From the NCBI GenBank assembly GCA_003209915.1, contig QCOF01000003.1, forward strand, positions 5,001 through 69,000: a stretch of 64,000 bases of DNA, in the 5' to 3' direction. The stretch comes from Pelagibacteraceae bacterium AG-430-E20. GTDB lineage: Bacteria; Pseudomonadota; Alphaproteobacteria; Pelagibacterales; Pelagibacteraceae. Position numbers and translations under genes: made by a program. Positions 27,369 through 35,628 of this stretch are shown piece by piece. Position 1 is the first letter of the stretch. Every line of letters begins with the position of its first letter. The notes beneath the pieces were generated by a model. The model saw nothing but the letters and a program-made list of their open reading frames with translations. It did no database searches and was not told where the DNA came from.

Positions 27369-28694
27369 ATGTCAGAGCCGTTAATCATCAATGATAAAAT
27401 AGGTAGATTCAACAAGGTTATTTCAGTAAGTGGCGACAAAAGTTTAAGCATAAGATGGGTTCTTCTCTCCTCTTTGGCAAATGGAGTATCCAATGCAAAA
27501 AACTTATTATTATCTGAAGATGTATTGGCAGCAATAAGAGCTATTAATATTTTAGGAATAAAATCTAAAATTACTAAAAAGGGAGTTAAGATTTATGGGA
27601 AAGGTGTTAAAGGATATAATTATAAAAAAAATATTATAATTGACGCCAAGAATTCAGGAACTTTAGGTAGACTTATTCTTGGTCTAATAATTAATACCAC
27701 ATATCCAATAAAAATAATTGGCGATAACAGTTTATCAAAAAGAGATTTTAAAAGAGTAACACAGCCACTTAGTAAATTTGGGGCTCAATTTAAATTAAAC
27801 AAAAATAAAAGTTTGCCTTTAACAATTTTTGGTTCACAAAAATTGAAGTCTATAAAATATGTTGAAAAAAGAGGATCAGCGCAGTGTAAAAGCTCTGTAA
27901 TATTTGGGGGTATGAGAGCTAATGGCACCACAATAATTAAAGCTAAAAAATCAAGAAATCACACAGAACTATTGTGTAAACACTTAAATTTACCAATCTC
28001 AGTAAAAACAAAAAAAAATCATGATGAAATCAAAATTAATAAAATTAAAAATATAAATCCATTAAATTATAATATCCCATCAGATATTAGCTCAAGTGCT
28101 TTTTTTATCGTTTTAACAGCTCTGTCAAATAATTCAGAATTGATTATAAAGAATGTAAATATTAACCCATCTAGAACTGGAATAATTACTATTTTGAAAA
28201 AAATGGGAATTTCAATAATTTTTAAAAATCAGAGGATTTGTAAAGGAGAAAAAATTGCCGACATAAAGATCAAAAGTCCTCAATCTATTAAATCAATCAA
28301 TTGCCCATCAAAGTTAAATAGTGGTGCCATTGATGAATTTCTCATTATATTTCTAGTAGCTGCTAAAGCTAATGGAGTCTCATATTTCAAAGATTTGGCT
28401 GAATTAAATCAGAAAGAAAGTCCTAGACTAACATGGGCTAAAATAATCTTAACTAAAATGGGCATTAAAACTGACACCACTAAAGACTCCATAAAAATTT
28501 ATGGAAATCCTAAGCTAAATATAAAGAAAAAAATTTTAATCAAAAATTATCTTAAAGATCATAGAGTATTTATGACAAGCGTAATAGCTGCACTGTGTTT
28601 TGGTGGAAAGTGGAATATATATGACAAAGATTCAATTAAAACATCATTTCCAAATTTTTTGAAAATAATTAATGATTTAAAAAAAAATGTTTAA
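27369..28694 (+). CDS. aroA: 3-phosphoshikimate 1-carboxyvinyltransferase (EPSP synthase)
   Basis: AroA joins PEP to shikimate 3-phosphate. The 441-residue two-domain protein keeps G-D-K-S-L-S near residue 18, S-A-Q-C-K-S near 168, D-E-F near 319 and K-E-S-P-R near 345. Some signatures are altered: N-S-G-T-L-G-R replaces the common N-S-G-T-x-x-R, and S-L-S-I-R replaces S-I-S-H-R. It is read with cmk and rpsA, the common aroA-cmk-rpsA order, and overlaps cmk by eight bases. Confidence 0.92.
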   Translation: MSEPLIINDKIGRFNKVISVSGDKSLSIRWVLLSSLANGVSNAKNLLLSEDVLAAIRAINILGIKSKITKKGVKIYGKGVKGYNYKKNIIIDAKNSGTLGRLILGLIINTTYPIKIIGDNSLSKRDFKRVTQPLSKFGAQFKLNKNKSLPLTIFGSQKLKSIKYVEKRGSAQCKSSVIFGGMRANGTTIIKAKKSRNHTELLCKHLNLPISVKTKKNHDEIKINKIKNINPLNYNIPSDISSSAFFIVLTALSNNSELIIKNVNINPSRTGIITILKKMGISIIFKNQRICKGEKIADIKIKSPQSIKSINCPSKLNSGAIDEFLIIFLVAAKANGVSYFKDLAELNQKESPRLTWAKIILTKMGIKTDTTKDSIKIYGNPKLNIKKKILIKNYLKDHRVFMTSVIAALCFGGKWNIYDKDSIKTSFPNFLKIINDLKKNV

Positions 28695-29343
28695 AAGAAA
28701 AAATATAATTAAAATAGCTATAGACTCTCCCGCAGCTGCAGGTGCAGGAACACAAGCCAAATTAATTTCTAAGCATTATAATTTGCTCCAGCTTGAAACT
28801 GGACTTATTTATAGGTATATCGCTAACATTAAAATTAGAGAACCTAAGAAATTTAATTACCAATATTTAAAAAAAAAAATTAATATTTTAAAAATCTCAT
28901 CGTTACATAATAAAAAGTTACTTTCCGATAAAGTCGCAACAATTGCGTCAATAATCGCTAAAGACAAAAAAATTAGAAAATTAGTTCATGCTTTTCAATT
29001 AAAATGTGCTTACAATCCTCCAAAAAAGTACGCTGGATCATGCTTAGATGGGAGGGATATCTGTTCAATAATCGTACCAGATGCAGATGTAAAACTATTT
29101 ATAACTGCTAATTTAAAGACTAGAGCGCTAAGAAGATATAAGGAGCTAAAACCCAAAAATAAGAATATTTCTTATCAAGAAATACTGAAAAGTCTGAAAA
29201 AACGTGACAAAAGTGACACAAATCGAAAGATTTCTCCACTTAAAAAAACAAAGGATAGCATCTTGCTAAACACTACTAACCTAAGTATAAGACGTTGTTT
29301 TTTAAAAATTAAAAAAATAATAGACAGGAAAATAACTATTTAA
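28687..29343 (+). CDS. cmk: Cytidylate kinase with altered P-loop
   Basis: Cmk phosphorylates CMP and dCMP. The family is recognised from A-I-D-S-P-A-A-A-G-A-G-T near residues 11-22, L-E-T-G-L-I-Y-R-Y near 37, and L-D-G-R-D-I-C near 118. The position between aroA and rpsA is the usual one. The normal P-loop is G-P-A-A-S-G-K-G-T; here the lysine is alanine (residue 20) and the first glycine is serine. That lysine normally holds the ATP phosphates, so activity or mechanism may be changed. Length of 218 is normal. Confidence 0.88.
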   Translation: MFKRKNIIKIAIDSPAAAGAGTQAKLISKHYNLLQLETGLIYRYIANIKIREPKKFNYQYLKKKINILKISSLHNKKLLSDKVATIASIIAKDKKIRKLVHAFQLKCAYNPPKKYAGSCLDGRDICSIIVPDADVKLFITANLKTRALRRYKELKPKNKNISYQEILKSLKKRDKSDTNRKISPLKKTKDSILLNTTNLSIRRCFLKIKKIIDRKITI

Positions 29344-31067
29344 TGGAAATTTATAAAGATTTATCAAATCCGGCCTCTCAAGAATTCGAAAAATTACTTA
29401 ATAGTCAGCTATCAAAAATTCAAATAGAAGAAGGGAAAATTATAGAAGGTAAAATAAACAAAATTACTGAAAAGTTTGTTTTCCTTTTTGTTGAGGGATT
29501 AAAGTCTGAGCCTGTTCTAGATATCAATGAATTAAAGAGTATGGGCTTAGCTGAGAAGATTAAAATTGGCGAAACCATATCTGTTTTATTAGAGAAAATT
29601 GAAGATAAGCATGGCGAGGTTTTAGTTTCTGCTTCTAAAGCACAAAAAATTAAAGGTTGGGATAAATTAGTTGAAGCATACGAAAAAAATGAACCTATTA
29701 TGGGTAAAATTACCTCTAAATGTAAAGGAGGTTGTATCGTTGAGCATATTGATACAGGTTCACTCATGTTCCTACCAGGTAGCCAGATATCAGACAAACC
29801 TTTGAAAGATATAAGTCATCTAATGAACGAGCCACAAAAATTTGCATTAATAAAACTTGATAAAATTCGAGGTAATGCTTGTGTTTCAAGAAGAGAAATT
29901 ATCTCATCATTCAAAAAAGAAGACAAAGCTAAAATAATTGAAAAATTTAAGGTAGGTGACATCATTAAAGGAGCTGAAGTAAAAGGTTATAGTTCTTTTG
30001 GTTGTTTTTTTAATGTTAATGGAGAGCTAGATGTACTGGTTCATCTTCAAGAGATATCTTATTCAAGAGTGAACCATCCTGATGAGGTATTTAATATTGG
30101 TGAAAAGCATGATCTAAAAGTTATAAGTGTTGATAAAGAAAAATTACAAGTTGGCTGTTCAGTAAAACAATTATCACCAGATCCTTTTGGACATATAGAA
30201 AATTATGAACTAAATAAAATATATAAGGTTAAAGTTGTAAAACTAATGGATTTTGGAGCTTTTTGTGAGTTGGAGCCAGGTCTGACTACTCTATTGCATT
30301 CAAGTGAATTAAGCTGGACAAAGAAGAATATTTCTGCAAAAAAAATGTTCAAAATTGGTGATGAAATTGACTGTGTGATTACTGAAATTGATAAAGATAA
30401 AAGAAGGGTTGCTATTTCGCATAGATTAACTCAGGAAAATCCTTTTGAGACTTTTGAGAAAAAATTTCCTATCAATACGATTGTTGAGGGTGAAATTGTT
30501 AACAAAAATGAATACTCATTATTTGTTAAGATTGAGAATTTAGATGTAGATGCTTTTTTGCACTGCAATGATTTGACTTACTTAAATAATGGAGAAGAGG
30601 AGTTAGCCAAATATAAGAAGGGTGATAAAATTAAGGTAATGGTTTTAGAGATAAAATCCTCTGAACAGAAAATTAGAGTTGGTTTAAGACAAACTCAAGC
30701 AGATCCTTTTGATTTCTTTAAAGATAAAACTAAAAATCAAACGATTACTGTAAAAGTTATATCAACTGACAACAAAGGTTTAATGGTAAGACCTGAGGGT
30801 TGTGAAATGGAATTTCAAATTAAAAAAAATGCAATTGCTATCAATGCAGCAGATGCAAGACCTTCAAGATGGACAGGTGGTGAAAAATTAGATGTCGCAA
30901 TAGCTGATCTAGATATTAATAAAAGAAAAGTTGTATTAAGCATTAAATTACTTGAGGAAATCGAAAAGAAAGAAGCTTTAGAAAAATATGGATCAGAAGG
31001 ATCAGGTAAAAACTTACCATTTTCATCTCTGTCTCAGGACTTAAAGAAAAAAGAAAAAGATAATTAA
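29343..31067 (+). CDS. rpsA: 30S ribosomal protein S1
   Basis: S1 unwinds and binds mRNA at the small subunit. At 574 residues it has six S1 (OB-fold) repeats; good examples are V-G-D-I-I-K-G-A-E-V near 202 and K-V-V-K-L-M-D-F-G-A-F near 297. It overlaps cmk by one base. In SAR11, whose ribosome-binding sites are weak, S1 is likely important for initiation; this last point is inference. Confidence 0.97.
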   Translation: MEIYKDLSNPASQEFEKLLNSQLSKIQIEEGKIIEGKINKITEKFVFLFVEGLKSEPVLDINELKSMGLAEKIKIGETISVLLEKIEDKHGEVLVSASKAQKIKGWDKLVEAYEKNEPIMGKITSKCKGGCIVEHIDTGSLMFLPGSQISDKPLKDISHLMNEPQKFALIKLDKIRGNACVSRREIISSFKKEDKAKIIEKFKVGDIIKGAEVKGYSSFGCFFNVNGELDVLVHLQEISYSRVNHPDEVFNIGEKHDLKVISVDKEKLQVGCSVKQLSPDPFGHIENYELNKIYKVKVVKLMDFGAFCELEPGLTTLLHSSELSWTKKNISAKKMFKIGDEIDCVITEIDKDKRRVAISHRLTQENPFETFEKKFPINTIVEGEIVNKNEYSLFVKIENLDVDAFLHCNDLTYLNNGEEELAKYKKGDKIKVMVLEIKSSEQKIRVGLRQTQADPFDFFKDKTKNQTITVKVISTDNKGLMVRPEGCEMEFQIKKNAIAINAADARPSRWTGGEKLDVAIADLDINKRKVVLSIKLLEEIEKKEALEKYGSEGSGKNLPFSSLSQDLKKKEKDN

Positions 31068-31084
31068 ATTTAAGAAGATCTAAA

Positions 31085-31375
31085 TTGGCTATTGTAAAAT
31101 CAAAGCTTCTAAAACAACTTTCAAATAATTATCCTAATTTCTTAAAAAAAGACTTAGAAAAGTTCACTAACATAATTTTAAACGAAATAAAGAGAGCTCT
31201 AAGAAGAGGAGACCGAGTAGAACTAAGAGGTTTTGGTGTATTTTCGACAAATATTCAAAAAGCCAGAATATCACGAAATCCTAAAACAGGAGAAAAAGTC
31301 AATACTCCTGAAAAAAAAACTATTCACTTTAAAATGTCCAAAGACTTGTTTAAAAAATTAAATAATGAAGAATAA
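31085..31375 (+). CDS. ihfB: Integration host factor beta / HU-family DNA-binding protein
   Basis: This is a DNA-bending histone-like protein of 96 residues. E-L-R-G-F-G-V-F near residue 45 and R-N-P-K-T-G-E-K-V near 63 are the IHF-beta signatures. The start must be the TTG at 31085 (giving M-A-I-V-K-S-K): no ATG or GTG lies upstream in frame, and the next ATG is near the end of the gene. AAGAAG lies a few bases upstream. It stands after rpsA, as in most proteobacteria, and overlaps pyrF by 11 bases. Confidence 0.94.
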   Translation: MAIVKSKLLKQLSNNYPNFLKKDLEKFTNIILNEIKRALRRGDRVELRGFGVFSTNIQKARISRNPKTGEKVNTPEKKTIHFKMSKDLFKKLNNEE

Positions 31376-32057
31376 AATTATATTTGTTGCTTGTGATGCA
31401 TCAAAGATAATTAAAATTAAAGATATTATTGTTCAAACAAAAAATAATAAATTAAAGATCATACCAAAATTTGGATTGCAACTTTTTTACTCAAAAAATG
31501 GAAGAAAGTTCCTTGAAAAATTTAAAAGGGATTTTTGGTTAGATTTAAAAATAAATGATATCCCGCAAACCGCTCTATCAGCAATAGATAGTTTAAAAGA
31601 TTTAAAAAAATGTAAGTATATTACAGTCCATGCAAATGGTGGCCTCGATATGCTAAAAGCTGTAAAAAAACATGCAAAAAAAATTAATAAAAACTTAAAA
31701 GTTTTAGGCGTTACAATTTTAACAAGCTTGAATAACAAATCTTTGAAAGAGATCGGTCATACCAAAAATGTTCAACAATTAGTTTTGAAGCAAGCTGAAC
31801 TTATAAAAAAATCAGGTTGTGATGGGATTGTATGCTCACCACAAGAGTCTAAAATGATTAGAAAAAAATTTAAAAATTTATTGATAATAACACCTGGCAT
31901 AAGACTACCAGGAGATAATTCAAACGATCAAGCACGAGTGATGACTCCTAAAGATGCTTTTAAGAATAAAGTTTCAGGGGTTGTAATGGGCAGATCACTT
32001 ACAAAAGGTAATATTAAATATAATGTAAAAAAATTAATTGATCATTTAAATCAATGA
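31365..32057 (+). CDS. pyrF: Orotidine 5'-phosphate decarboxylase
   Basis: PyrF makes UMP. The catalytic Asp-Lys-Asp network appears as D-L-K-I-N-D-I-P-Q-T near residue 57. The phosphate-binding end has P-G-I-R-L-P near 177 and G-V-V-M-G-R-S-L near 205. It is 230 residues. It overlaps both neighbours (ihfB and trpF) by a few bases, in the common ihfB-pyrF-trpF order. Confidence 0.95.
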   Translation: MKNKIIFVACDASKIIKIKDIIVQTKNNKLKIIPKFGLQLFYSKNGRKFLEKFKRDFWLDLKINDIPQTALSAIDSLKDLKKCKYITVHANGGLDMLKAVKKHAKKINKNLKVLGVTILTSLNNKSLKEIGHTKNVQQLVLKQAELIKKSGCDGIVCSPQESKMIRKKFKNLLIITPGIRLPGDNSNDQARVMTPKDAFKNKVSGVVMGRSLTKGNIKYNVKKLIDHLNQ

Positions 32058-32683
32058 TCAAAGGCTGTAAAATCTGCGGAGTTTCTGATCCAGACACATT
32101 AAGCTTTATAGTTAATCATCCGTATCCACCTAAATTTATTGGTTTTATTTGTAACTATCAAAAAAGTCCAAGATATGTTGAGTTTAACAAGTTAAAAAAG
32201 TTGTTAAAAATAAATAAAAATAACTCTAAGTATGTCGCTGTATTAGTTAAGCCAAAAGAAGAAATATTAGAAAAAATTAAAAATCTTCCTTTTGACTACT
32301 ACCAATTGTATGATTGCAATCCTGAACAAATTAACTCAATCAAGATAAAATATAATAAAAAAATAATCACCGCATTTACTGTTAAAGACAAATCAGACTT
32401 AGAAAAATATCATGATTTTAATTGGGTAACTGATATTTATTTATTTGATAGTAAAGGTTATGAAAAAAGTGAAGCATTTGATCACAATCTAATTATGGAT
32501 ATCAAAATTAATAAAAAATTGATGCTTGCTGGTAATATTAAGTACAATGACGACTTAGAAAATTATGGAAAAATAGCTGATTTTATAGATTTATCTGGAG
32601 GGTTGGAAACTTCTGGATTAAAAGATCTATCCAAAATAGAAATTTTTTTAAAAAAAGTAAAACAAATTAAAAATGAAACTTAA
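32054..32683 (+). CDS. trpF: Phosphoribosylanthranilate isomerase
   Basis: TrpF converts PRA to CdRP in tryptophan synthesis. K-I-C-G-V (residues 6-10) carries the catalytic cysteine, and Y-L-F-D-S near residue 131 carries the catalytic aspartate. S-P-R-Y-V and D-L-S-G-G-L-E are recognisable. The usual G-G-T-G after the aspartate is replaced by G-Y-E-K-S. Identification is helped by its place directly ahead of trpB, which it overlaps by 11 bases. It is 209 residues. Confidence 0.88.
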   Translation: MIKGCKICGVSDPDTLSFIVNHPYPPKFIGFICNYQKSPRYVEFNKLKKLLKINKNNSKYVAVLVKPKEEILEKIKNLPFDYYQLYDCNPEQINSIKIKYNKKIITAFTVKDKSDLEKYHDFNWVTDIYLFDSKGYEKSEAFDHNLIMDIKINKKLMLAGNIKYNDDLENYGKIADFIDLSGGLETSGLKDLSKIEIFLKKVKQIKNET

Positions 32684-33902
32684 AAAAGGTGTGCCATTAA
32701 TTGATCAACATGACCAATTTGGTTTTTGGGGAGGAAAATTTGGAGGTAGCTTCATTCCTGAAACTCTAAAAAAACCTGTGGAGGATTTAACAGAAGAATT
32801 TAAGAAATTAAGAAAAAATAAAAAATTTATTAAGAAGAGGGACTATTATTTTAAAAATTACATTGGCGCTCCAACCTCTTTTGTAAAATTGGAAAATTTA
32901 TCTAGTCATCTAGGTGGTGCTCAAATATGGGCAAAAGTTGTCTCAGAAGCTAATGGGGGTGCTCACAAAATATATAATGCGACTGTGCATGCACTTCTTT
33001 GTAAAGCGATGGGTAAAAAATATATCGTTGGTGACACGGGAGCTGGTTATGCAGGAAAAATGTTAAGTATGGCTGCAAAAAAGTTCGGCTTGAAATGTAA
33101 AATATTTATGGGTGCTAAAGATATTAAAAGACAAAAACCAAACTGTGATGCAATGAAAAAAAATGGGGCTGAGATTGTCCCTGTTTATTCTGGCAGCCAG
33201 ACCTTGGTAGATGCCGTAAGTGAATGCATGAGATACTGGGTATCAAACTGCGATAATACTCATATGTGTGTTGGTAGTACAGTAGGACCAAACATATTTG
33301 TTAAAATATGTGGGTGGAGTACTGCCCAAATATCTAGAGAATTAAAGGTACAATTAAAATCTGAATTTAAAAAAATTCCAAAAAAAATTAAATTAATTAA
33401 TTGTGTAGGTGGTGGAAGTTCAGCTTATGGCTTCTGGAGTGAATTTATAGATTTTAACAAAAAACAAATTGAGCTGATTGGAGTTGAGGCAGGTGGTCCC
33501 GAAAAATCGAAACTTCATGCAGCTCCATTAAGCCAAAATGCAAAAATTGGAGTTTTACATGGTGCTGCTTCTTATGTTTGCCAAGATAATGAAGGTCAAA
33601 TAAATGAAACAGAATCTATTAGTGCTGGATTAGATTATCCAGGTGTAAGTCCTATTCATTGTTTTTTAAAAGATACTAAAAGAGCAAGATACACTTATGC
33701 AACAGATGAGGAGGCTTTGAATGCACACGTTATGGTAACCAAGTTTGAAAACATTAATCCAAGTTTAGAGCCTAGTCATGCATTTGCTGAAGCAATTAAA
33801 ATTGCTCCAAAGCTAAGTAAAGATACAATTATAATTGTAAATTCTTGTGGGGACGCCAAGAAAGATAGGGATATTTTAAAAGAAAGATTGGGTAAGAATT
33901 AA
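32673..33902 (+). CDS. trpB: Tryptophan synthase beta chain, divergent active site
   Basis: TrpB joins indole and serine. The frame aligns with TrpB from end to end at 409 residues: F-G-F-W-G-G-K-F-G-G near residue 16, the PLP lysine in G-G-A-H-K (K99), C-V-G-G-G-S-S-A, S-A-G-L-D-Y-P-G-V. Several usually fixed residues differ. K-R-E-D-L-x-H before the lysine is V-V-S-E-A-N. The catalytic E-T-G-A-G-Q-H-G is D-T-G-A-G-Y-A-G (E to D at 121, Q-H to Y-A). The C-terminal N-L-S-G-R-G-D-K-D is N-S-C-G-D-A-K-K-D. Place between trpF and trpA is standard. It may be a tryptophan synthase with altered chemistry or substrate range; activity cannot be read from sequence. Confidence 0.88.
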   Translation: MKLKKGVPLIDQHDQFGFWGGKFGGSFIPETLKKPVEDLTEEFKKLRKNKKFIKKRDYYFKNYIGAPTSFVKLENLSSHLGGAQIWAKVVSEANGGAHKIYNATVHALLCKAMGKKYIVGDTGAGYAGKMLSMAAKKFGLKCKIFMGAKDIKRQKPNCDAMKKNGAEIVPVYSGSQTLVDAVSECMRYWVSNCDNTHMCVGSTVGPNIFVKICGWSTAQISRELKVQLKSEFKKIPKKIKLINCVGGGSSAYGFWSEFIDFNKKQIELIGVEAGGPEKSKLHAAPLSQNAKIGVLHGAASYVCQDNEGQINETESISAGLDYPGVSPIHCFLKDTKRARYTYATDEEALNAHVMVTKFENINPSLEPSHAFAEAIKIAPKLSKDTIIIVNSCGDAKKDRDILKERLGKN

Positions 33903-34702
33903 TGGTCTCATTAATTAATGAAGTTTTTAAAAAAGCAAGAATTGCTAACAGGCCAGCATTGTTAACTTATACAGTTGCCGGTGATAATACTAAAAAAAAA
34001 TCTTTAGATATTCTTAAGTCAATATCAACTTATGCTGATATATGCGAGTTAGGTTTCCCCCATAACACTCCCATTGCAGATGGTGGTCAAATACAAACTA
34101 GTGCATACCGCGCAATTAAAAATGGAATTAAAATAAATGATGTTTTTGAAATTGCTAAAGAATTTAAGTTATCAAAAAAAACAACTCCTATTATTTTAAT
34201 GGGCTATTACAATATGGTTTATCAATATGATGAAAATAAATTTCTTAAAAAATGTAAGAGTTCAAAAATAGATGGATTGATTGTTGTTGATCTTCCTTAC
34301 CCAGAAAATAAAAGTTTTTCTGAAAAGTGTAAAAGAAATGGTATTAATTTTGTACAATTAGTCTCACCAACTACATCAAATATAAGATTAAAAAGAATTA
34401 TCAAAGACTCTCATGATATGATTTATTACATAAGTATGTTATCAACTACGGGAGGAAAATTAAAAGTTTCCCCTAAAAAAATTTTAGAAAATTATTTCAA
34501 AATTAAAAATCAAAACAAATCAAAAAATGTTGTAATTGGATTTGGAATCACTGAGAAAACTATTAAATCACTCAAAAAAGCTGATGGTTTAGTTGTAGGA
34601 AGCGCAATTTGTAAGGAAATTTCTAAATCCATTAAAAACAGACAAAATGCTGTCACAAATGTTACTAATGTAGTTAGAAGATTAAAAAATAAAATTAAAT
34701 GA
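33902..34702 (+). CDS. trpA: Tryptophan synthase alpha chain, divergent
   Basis: TrpA cleaves indole-3-glycerol phosphate and channels indole to TrpB. The two catalytic acids are present at the Salmonella numbers, E49 (C-E-L-G) and D60 (I-A-D-G). The normal F-S-D-P between them is H-N-T-P. The loop usually read L-S-R-x-G-V-T-G is I-S-M-L-S-T-T-G-G. G-F-G-I and G-S-A-I near the C terminus bind phosphate. It is 266 residues. It overlaps trpB by one base and accD by four. Confidence 0.9.
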   Translation: MVSLINEVFKKARIANRPALLTYTVAGDNTKKKSLDILKSISTYADICELGFPHNTPIADGGQIQTSAYRAIKNGIKINDVFEIAKEFKLSKKTTPIILMGYYNMVYQYDENKFLKKCKSSKIDGLIVVDLPYPENKSFSEKCKRNGINFVQLVSPTTSNIRLKRIIKDSHDMIYYISMLSTTGGKLKVSPKKILENYFKIKNQNKSKNVVIGFGITEKTIKSLKKADGLVVGSAICKEISKSIKNRQNAVTNVTNVVRRLKNKIK

Positions 34703-35628
34703 ACTGGATTACAAAAATAATTAAAGCTGGTGAAAAAATCAAAACAGCTATTAAAGAAAGAGCATCTAAAGAAGATATCGCAAATAGTGATTGGACTTCA
34801 TGTTGCATAGGTCCAATACTTAAAAAGGATTTAGAAAATAACTTATGGGTTTGTCCTGAATGTAACAAGCACCACCGAATTAAGCCTAAACAGAGATTTG
34901 ATATTTTATTTGGTAAAAACAATTATGAAATATTTAAAACTCCTATTCCAAAAGATGATCCATTAAATTGGACTGATTCCAAAACATATAAAGACAGATT
35001 AAAAAGTGCACGAAAAAAAACTGGTTTAGAGTGTGGAATGATGGTTGCATCTGGCACTATTGACAATATTAAAATTACTGCAGTTGCATCTGATTTTGAT
35101 TTTTTAGGTGCCTCAATGGCTGCTGCTGAAGGTGAAGCTTTTTTATATGGAATTCAACATGCAATAGAAAATAAAACTCCTTTTTTATGTGTTAGTGCTG
35201 GTGGAGGAATGAGAATGATGGAAAGTTTAATTTCATTATCTCAGATGACGAGAACTACTCTAGCAATTAATGAATTAAAAAAAAATGGTTTACCTTACTT
35301 GGTTTGTATTACAGATCCAACTGCTGGAGGAATAACTGCCTCTTATGCAATGCTAGGTGATATCAATATTGCAGAACCTGGTGCATTGATTGCATTTGCA
35401 GGAGCTAGAGTAATTCAAGGTACTGTTAAAGAAGAGTTGCCTGAAGGTTTTCAAAAGAGTGAGTATGTTGAAAAAACTGGATTTGTTGACCTAATAGTTG
35501 AACGAAAAGAACTAGCCTCTAAGATTGGAACTCTATTATCAATATTGTTAAAGCGAAATTCTGTTATAACTTCTGAACAAAATGAAACTGCAGAAGATAG
35601 TCAATCGCTTACAAAAGTTGCATCCTAA
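34699..35628 (+). CDS. accD: Acetyl-CoA carboxylase carboxyltransferase beta
   Basis: AccD is the partner of AccA (12224-13318). The carboxyltransferase core is clear: S-A-G-G-G-M-R-M-M-E near 172 and D-P-T-A-G-G-I-T-A-S near 213. The N-terminal zinc ribbon normally has two C-x-x-C pairs. The second is intact (C52-P-E-C55), but the first reads S-C-C-I-G (C35, C36), so its spacing is lost. The order trpA-accD-folC is the alphaproteobacterial norm. The last 47 bases overlap folC. Confidence 0.95.
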   Translation: MNWITKIIKAGEKIKTAIKERASKEDIANSDWTSCCIGPILKKDLENNLWVCPECNKHHRIKPKQRFDILFGKNNYEIFKTPIPKDDPLNWTDSKTYKDRLKSARKKTGLECGMMVASGTIDNIKITAVASDFDFLGASMAAAEGEAFLYGIQHAIENKTPFLCVSAGGGMRMMESLISLSQMTRTTLAINELKKNGLPYLVCITDPTAGGITASYAMLGDINIAEPGALIAFAGARVIQGTVKEELPEGFQKSEYVEKTGFVDLIVERKELASKIGTLLSILLKRNSVITSEQNETAEDSQSLTKVAS

